A stretch of 17,392 bases of DNA, taken from the NCBI GenBank assembly GCA_947384015.1, contig CANDFN010000010.1, positions 1 to 17,392 of the forward strand, in the 5' to 3' direction. Made by a program: the position numbers and the translations under genes. Below the pieces are notes generated by a model. The model ran no database searches, was not told the DNA's origin, and saw only the letters and a program-made list of their open reading frames with translations. This DNA comes from an uncultured Clostridia bacterium. Lineage in GTDB: Bacteria > Bacillota > Clostridia > Christensenellales > UBA1242. Position 1 is the stretch's first letter. Every line of letters begins with the position of its first letter. This document shows positions 15,128 through 17,392 of the stretch, piece by piece.

Positions 15128-17198
15128 TTTTGCTAATCCAAGAAGAGTTAAACTTTTAACATTTTTTCAGCAAACTACAAATGGGCAATTTATAATTCCA
15201 GTTTATCAGAGAAATTACACTTGGAAAGCTAATAAACAAGTAAAAAAGTATCTTATGGATTTGGAAGCCTTAGTGAACTCGGACAAAAAATCGCACTTTC
15301 TTGGAGTTATGATGTACGTTTCATCAGCTAGAGGAACATTTAGTGAATATTCTATTGTAGATGGTCAACAAAGAATCGTAACTACATTTTTAATATTGCA
15401 AGCAATATATAGTCTTGCAAAAGAATCAGGGGATAAAGCGACAGCAGAACAGATACAGTATTTGTATCTTACTAATCCTTATCAAGATGTAGATAAAAGA
15501 TTAAAACTAAAACCTACAGTTTCAGATGATAATGTATATGAAAAAATTATAAACTCTAAAGAAAGTGAAATAACAGCCGATGAAAAGAAAACAAACATAT
15601 ACAAAAATTATTATTTTATTTTAGACTATATTAGGAAATTAGTAGGGAAACATAACTATTCTGAAATTTTGCTTGCATTAAATAATTTTTATTTTGTTGA
15701 GATTCCTTTAACAGAAGATGACAACTCACAAGAGATTTTTGAGACAATAAATTCTGCGGGTGCTGCTTTAAGCAAGTCAGACCTTATTCGCAATTTCATT
15801 CTTATGAAAGTAGATAATGCTAAACAGGAAGAGTATTACGAGAAATATTGGGCTCCACTTGAAGATATGCTTAGTAATCGAATTGAAAATTTCTTTAGGT
15901 TATTTATTGCATCTAAAACATATACACTATCTAATTTAGATGATTTATATGATAATTTTCAATTGTGGTATAATGAAGAAAAAAATAGAGATAAAAGCAT
16001 AGAGGATTTGCTTAAAGATATAGTGAATTTTGGCAAATATTATAGAAATCTGTTTATAGACTATAAACATAACAGCGAAAACCTTAAAAAGCATGTCATA
16101 GAATTTAATAAAAATCCAATTGAGCCTGCAGCGCCTTTGTTATTGAGACTTTATGAACTTTTTGAGAAAAAGAATATGAAAAATGAAAGATTGATAAAGG
16201 AAGACGATTTCATTAAGATTATTGATTTATTAATAACTTATTCGACTAGAAGAAATATATGTAATTTTAGAACTGGCGTTTTAACAAGAATTATACCTCC
16301 TATGATTAAGGATATTCTGAATGATTGTGATGGGGATTATAGGAATATTTATGCCATAACGGTAAAATATTTAGTTTTAAATAATAAGAACAAAGCGTCT
16401 TTTATGCCCGATGATAATTATCTGCGAGCAAACTTACCAAACTCTAATGCTTATGGATTAAAGAATTATTACAATTCTATATTTCAAAAAATTGAGCTGC
16501 ATAATAATAGTGCACCAATAGATTTTGATAAGACAAAGATTTCAATTGAACATCTTATGCCACAAACTCCAACGCAAGCATGGCTAGATGAACTAAATAT
16601 TACAGAAGATAAATATGAGTCTCAATTGCACAGATTAGGTAATTTAACATTAGCTACACAACATGATAATAGTAAAATGTCAAACAAGCCTTTTGAATAC
16701 AAGAAACAAGTATTAGAGAAAACTTCACATCTTAAGATAAATCAAGACATATTAAATAAAGACACATGGACTATAAAAGATATTGATGAAAGAACAGATA
16801 AACTAATTGAGCAAATTATAGACCTTTATACTTATCCAAAGGAAGATCCTGTAAATATTATGAGTTACCATATTTACTATCAAGGGGAACTGAATGATAT
16901 AGAGGCAACAATATATACTGATTTACATGTTGAAATAAAATCACAAAGTAAAGTATCTCTTGAAAATTGTCAATTTTCTGAACAAGAGCTTCAATCTTTG
17001 TGCGATGAGGGGATTATAAAAATTTTACAAGATACGATAGAATTCTTAGAAGATCTTGAATTTACAAGTTTACAAAATGCATCCTATGTTTTACTAAATC
17101 TAGAGGATGGTTCTATTTGGGAGGAGTGGAAAGACTCTAAAGGGGATTCTTTAAGCCTGGAATTAAGAGCTAAACTTTTAAATAAAAGGAATAGCTAA
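15117..17198 (+). CDS. GmrSD-type DUF262-DUF1524 NTPase/nuclease with DUF4357-like tail
   Basis: The 693-residue protein combines the two GmrSD domains. DUF262 at the N-terminus has IPVYQRNYTW (27-36), the nucleotide-binding VDGQQR (81-86) and IFETINSAG (207-215). DUF1524, an HNH-like nuclease, has IEHLMPQ (477-483, catalytic His479) and RLGNLTL (506-512) followed by an N-S-K/KPFEYKK segment. Known GmrSD and SspE relatives use NTP and cut phage DNA, GmrSD when cytosines are glucosylated. A C-terminal region (about 630-690, ending in SIWEEWKDSKGDSL) resembles DUF4357. AGGAGG (15102-15107) nine bases before the ATG is the strongest ribosome site of the operon, suggesting high output of the effector. 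It overlaps the preceding gene by 11 bases and closes the operon. Whether methylation by M1/M2 blocks or triggers cutting is unknown. Confidence 0.9.
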   Translation: MNDNFANPRRVKLLTFFQQTTNGQFIIPVYQRNYTWKANKQVKKYLMDLEALVNSDKKSHFLGVMMYVSSARGTFSEYSIVDGQQRIVTTFLILQAIYSLAKESGDKATAEQIQYLYLTNPYQDVDKRLKLKPTVSDDNVYEKIINSKESEITADEKKTNIYKNYYFILDYIRKLVGKHNYSEILLALNNFYFVEIPLTEDDNSQEIFETINSAGAALSKSDLIRNFILMKVDNAKQEEYYEKYWAPLEDMLSNRIENFFRLFIASKTYTLSNLDDLYDNFQLWYNEEKNRDKSIEDLLKDIVNFGKYYRNLFIDYKHNSENLKKHVIEFNKNPIEPAAPLLLRLYELFEKKNMKNERLIKEDDFIKIIDLLITYSTRRNICNFRTGVLTRIIPPMIKDILNDCDGDYRNIYAITVKYLVLNNKNKASFMPDDNYLRANLPNSNAYGLKNYYNSIFQKIELHNNSAPIDFDKTKISIEHLMPQTPTQAWLDELNITEDKYESQLHRLGNLTLATQHDNSKMSNKPFEYKKQVLEKTSHLKINQDILNKDTWTIKDIDERTDKLIEQIIDLYTYPKEDPVNIMSYHIYYQGELNDIEATIYTDLHVEIKSQSKVSLENCQFSEQELQSLCDEGIIKILQDTIEFLEDLEFTSLQNASYVLLNLEDGSIWEEWKDSKGDSLSLELRAKLLNKRNS

Positions 17199-17204
17199 AT
17201 ATTT

Positions 17205-17392
17205 TTAACAAAAATTATTAGGATTGATGATTCTTATCTTCAATCCTTTTTCTTTTACGAAACGAACTGTGTTGCCGGTACCGCTTGGTTTGCCATTCCA
17301 ACAAGCAATACAAACCGAAGAATTATCCACCATATACTTATTTCGGTCATTCATGCAATTTTTGTAATAATGGTCTGACAAAACTATAACAT
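17205..17392 (-). CDS. DUF1273/SLOG-type (YpsA-like) protein, C-terminal part (5' end outside window)
   Basis: A minus-strand frame is open from the window edge to a TAA at 17205-17207 and gives 61 residues plus two bases of the next codon. It contains MNDRNKYMVDNSSVCIAC, then WNGKPSGTGNTVRF and VKEKGLKIRIINP. This is the end of the DUF1273/YpsA family of Rossmann-like SLOG proteins: the R-N--MVD helix, the hydrophobic strand ending in a small loop, and the G-T--TV--A-KKG nucleotide-site loop and helix. Such proteins are thought to bind nucleotide-derived ligands and occur often on mobile elements; the function is not established. It converges on the nuclease gene, with only six bases between the two stop codons. 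Its 3' end contains the operon's terminator hairpin. Confidence 0.75.
   Translation of the reverse strand, partial: VIVLSDHYYKNCMNDRNKYMVDNSSVCIACWNGKPSGTGNTVRFVKEKGLKIRIINPNNFC
17220..17250 (+). terminator. Intrinsic terminator of the operon, inside the convergent gene
   Basis: An eight-pair stem (AGGATTGA at 17220-17227 with TCAATCCT at 17240-17247) with a 12-base loop is followed by a T-rich run (TTTTTC). It lies 22 bases after the nuclease stop codon and within the last codons of the minus-strand DUF1273-type gene, so the hairpin is also coding sequence. Confidence 0.65.

Larger units (their letters stand above)
11643..17392. mobile_element. Probable integrated element, left end (right end beyond window)
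   Basis: The left boundary is set by the tRNA-Thr 3' fragment. Everything to its right in the window is accessory in character: an orphan small protein, a four-gene methylase/nuclease operon and a DUF1273/SLOG-type gene. No integrase, relaxase, phage structural gene or second copy of the attachment core is present within 5.7 kb, so the type of element (prophage, ICE, IME or defence island) cannot be told. The existence of an element is inferred from the broken tRNA and cargo; the extent is unknown. Confidence 0.62.

Overview
The window is AT-rich, densely coded DNA with Shine-Dalgarno-led genes, Bacillus-like promoters, a Rel-type (p)ppGpp enzyme and a Wzx-type polysaccharide locus. This suggests a low-GC Bacillota (Clostridia-like, possibly uncultured gut) chromosome; the phylum assignment is inference from style and gene content.

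Region 1 (1-3934, + strand) is the end of a surface-polysaccharide operon: the C-terminal part of a family 2 glycosyltransferase, a DxD sugar transferase (Gly_transf_sug/GT32-like), a second family 2 glycosyltransferase and a Wzx/MOP-type flippase. A bidirectional-looking terminator follows. Region 2 (4048-7612, - strand) holds an unusual Rel enzyme, with its hydrolase site eroded and its C-terminal ACT domain missing, and a membrane-anchored extracellular DUF4874/DUF4832 protein. Region 3 (7802-11563, + strand) is a 1253-residue SF1 helicase with a Vsr-like C-terminal domain. It starts from its own promoter and ends in a strong hairpin terminator.

Region 4 begins at 11643-11687, where a 45-nt piece of a tRNA-Thr(GGT) gene (anticodon loop to CCA, minus strand) stops abruptly with no 5' half. 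This is what remains at one end when an element integrates into a tRNA 3' end. DNA to its right, up to and beyond the window end, is therefore read as an integrated element. It carries repeated TAGGTG motifs next to the junction, a 73-residue orphan protein, and a compact four-gene operon (12240-17198) in which each gene overlaps the next by 11-20 bases. The operon encodes two different D12-class adenine DNA methyltransferases, an unrecognised 308-residue protein with a possible winged helix, and a DUF262-DUF1524 (GmrS-GmrD type) NTPase-nuclease with a DUF4357-like tail. A terminator for this operon lies inside the 3' end of a convergent, truncated DUF1273/SLOG-type gene.

The most interesting candidate system is this four-gene cassette. 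It looks like a restriction-modification-type defence unit that pairs two self-marking methylases with a GmrSD-family effector, normally a stand-alone modification-dependent (type IV) enzyme, and with an unidentified third protein. The enzyme families are established; that the four act as one system is inferred from the overlaps, the shared promoter and the shared terminator.
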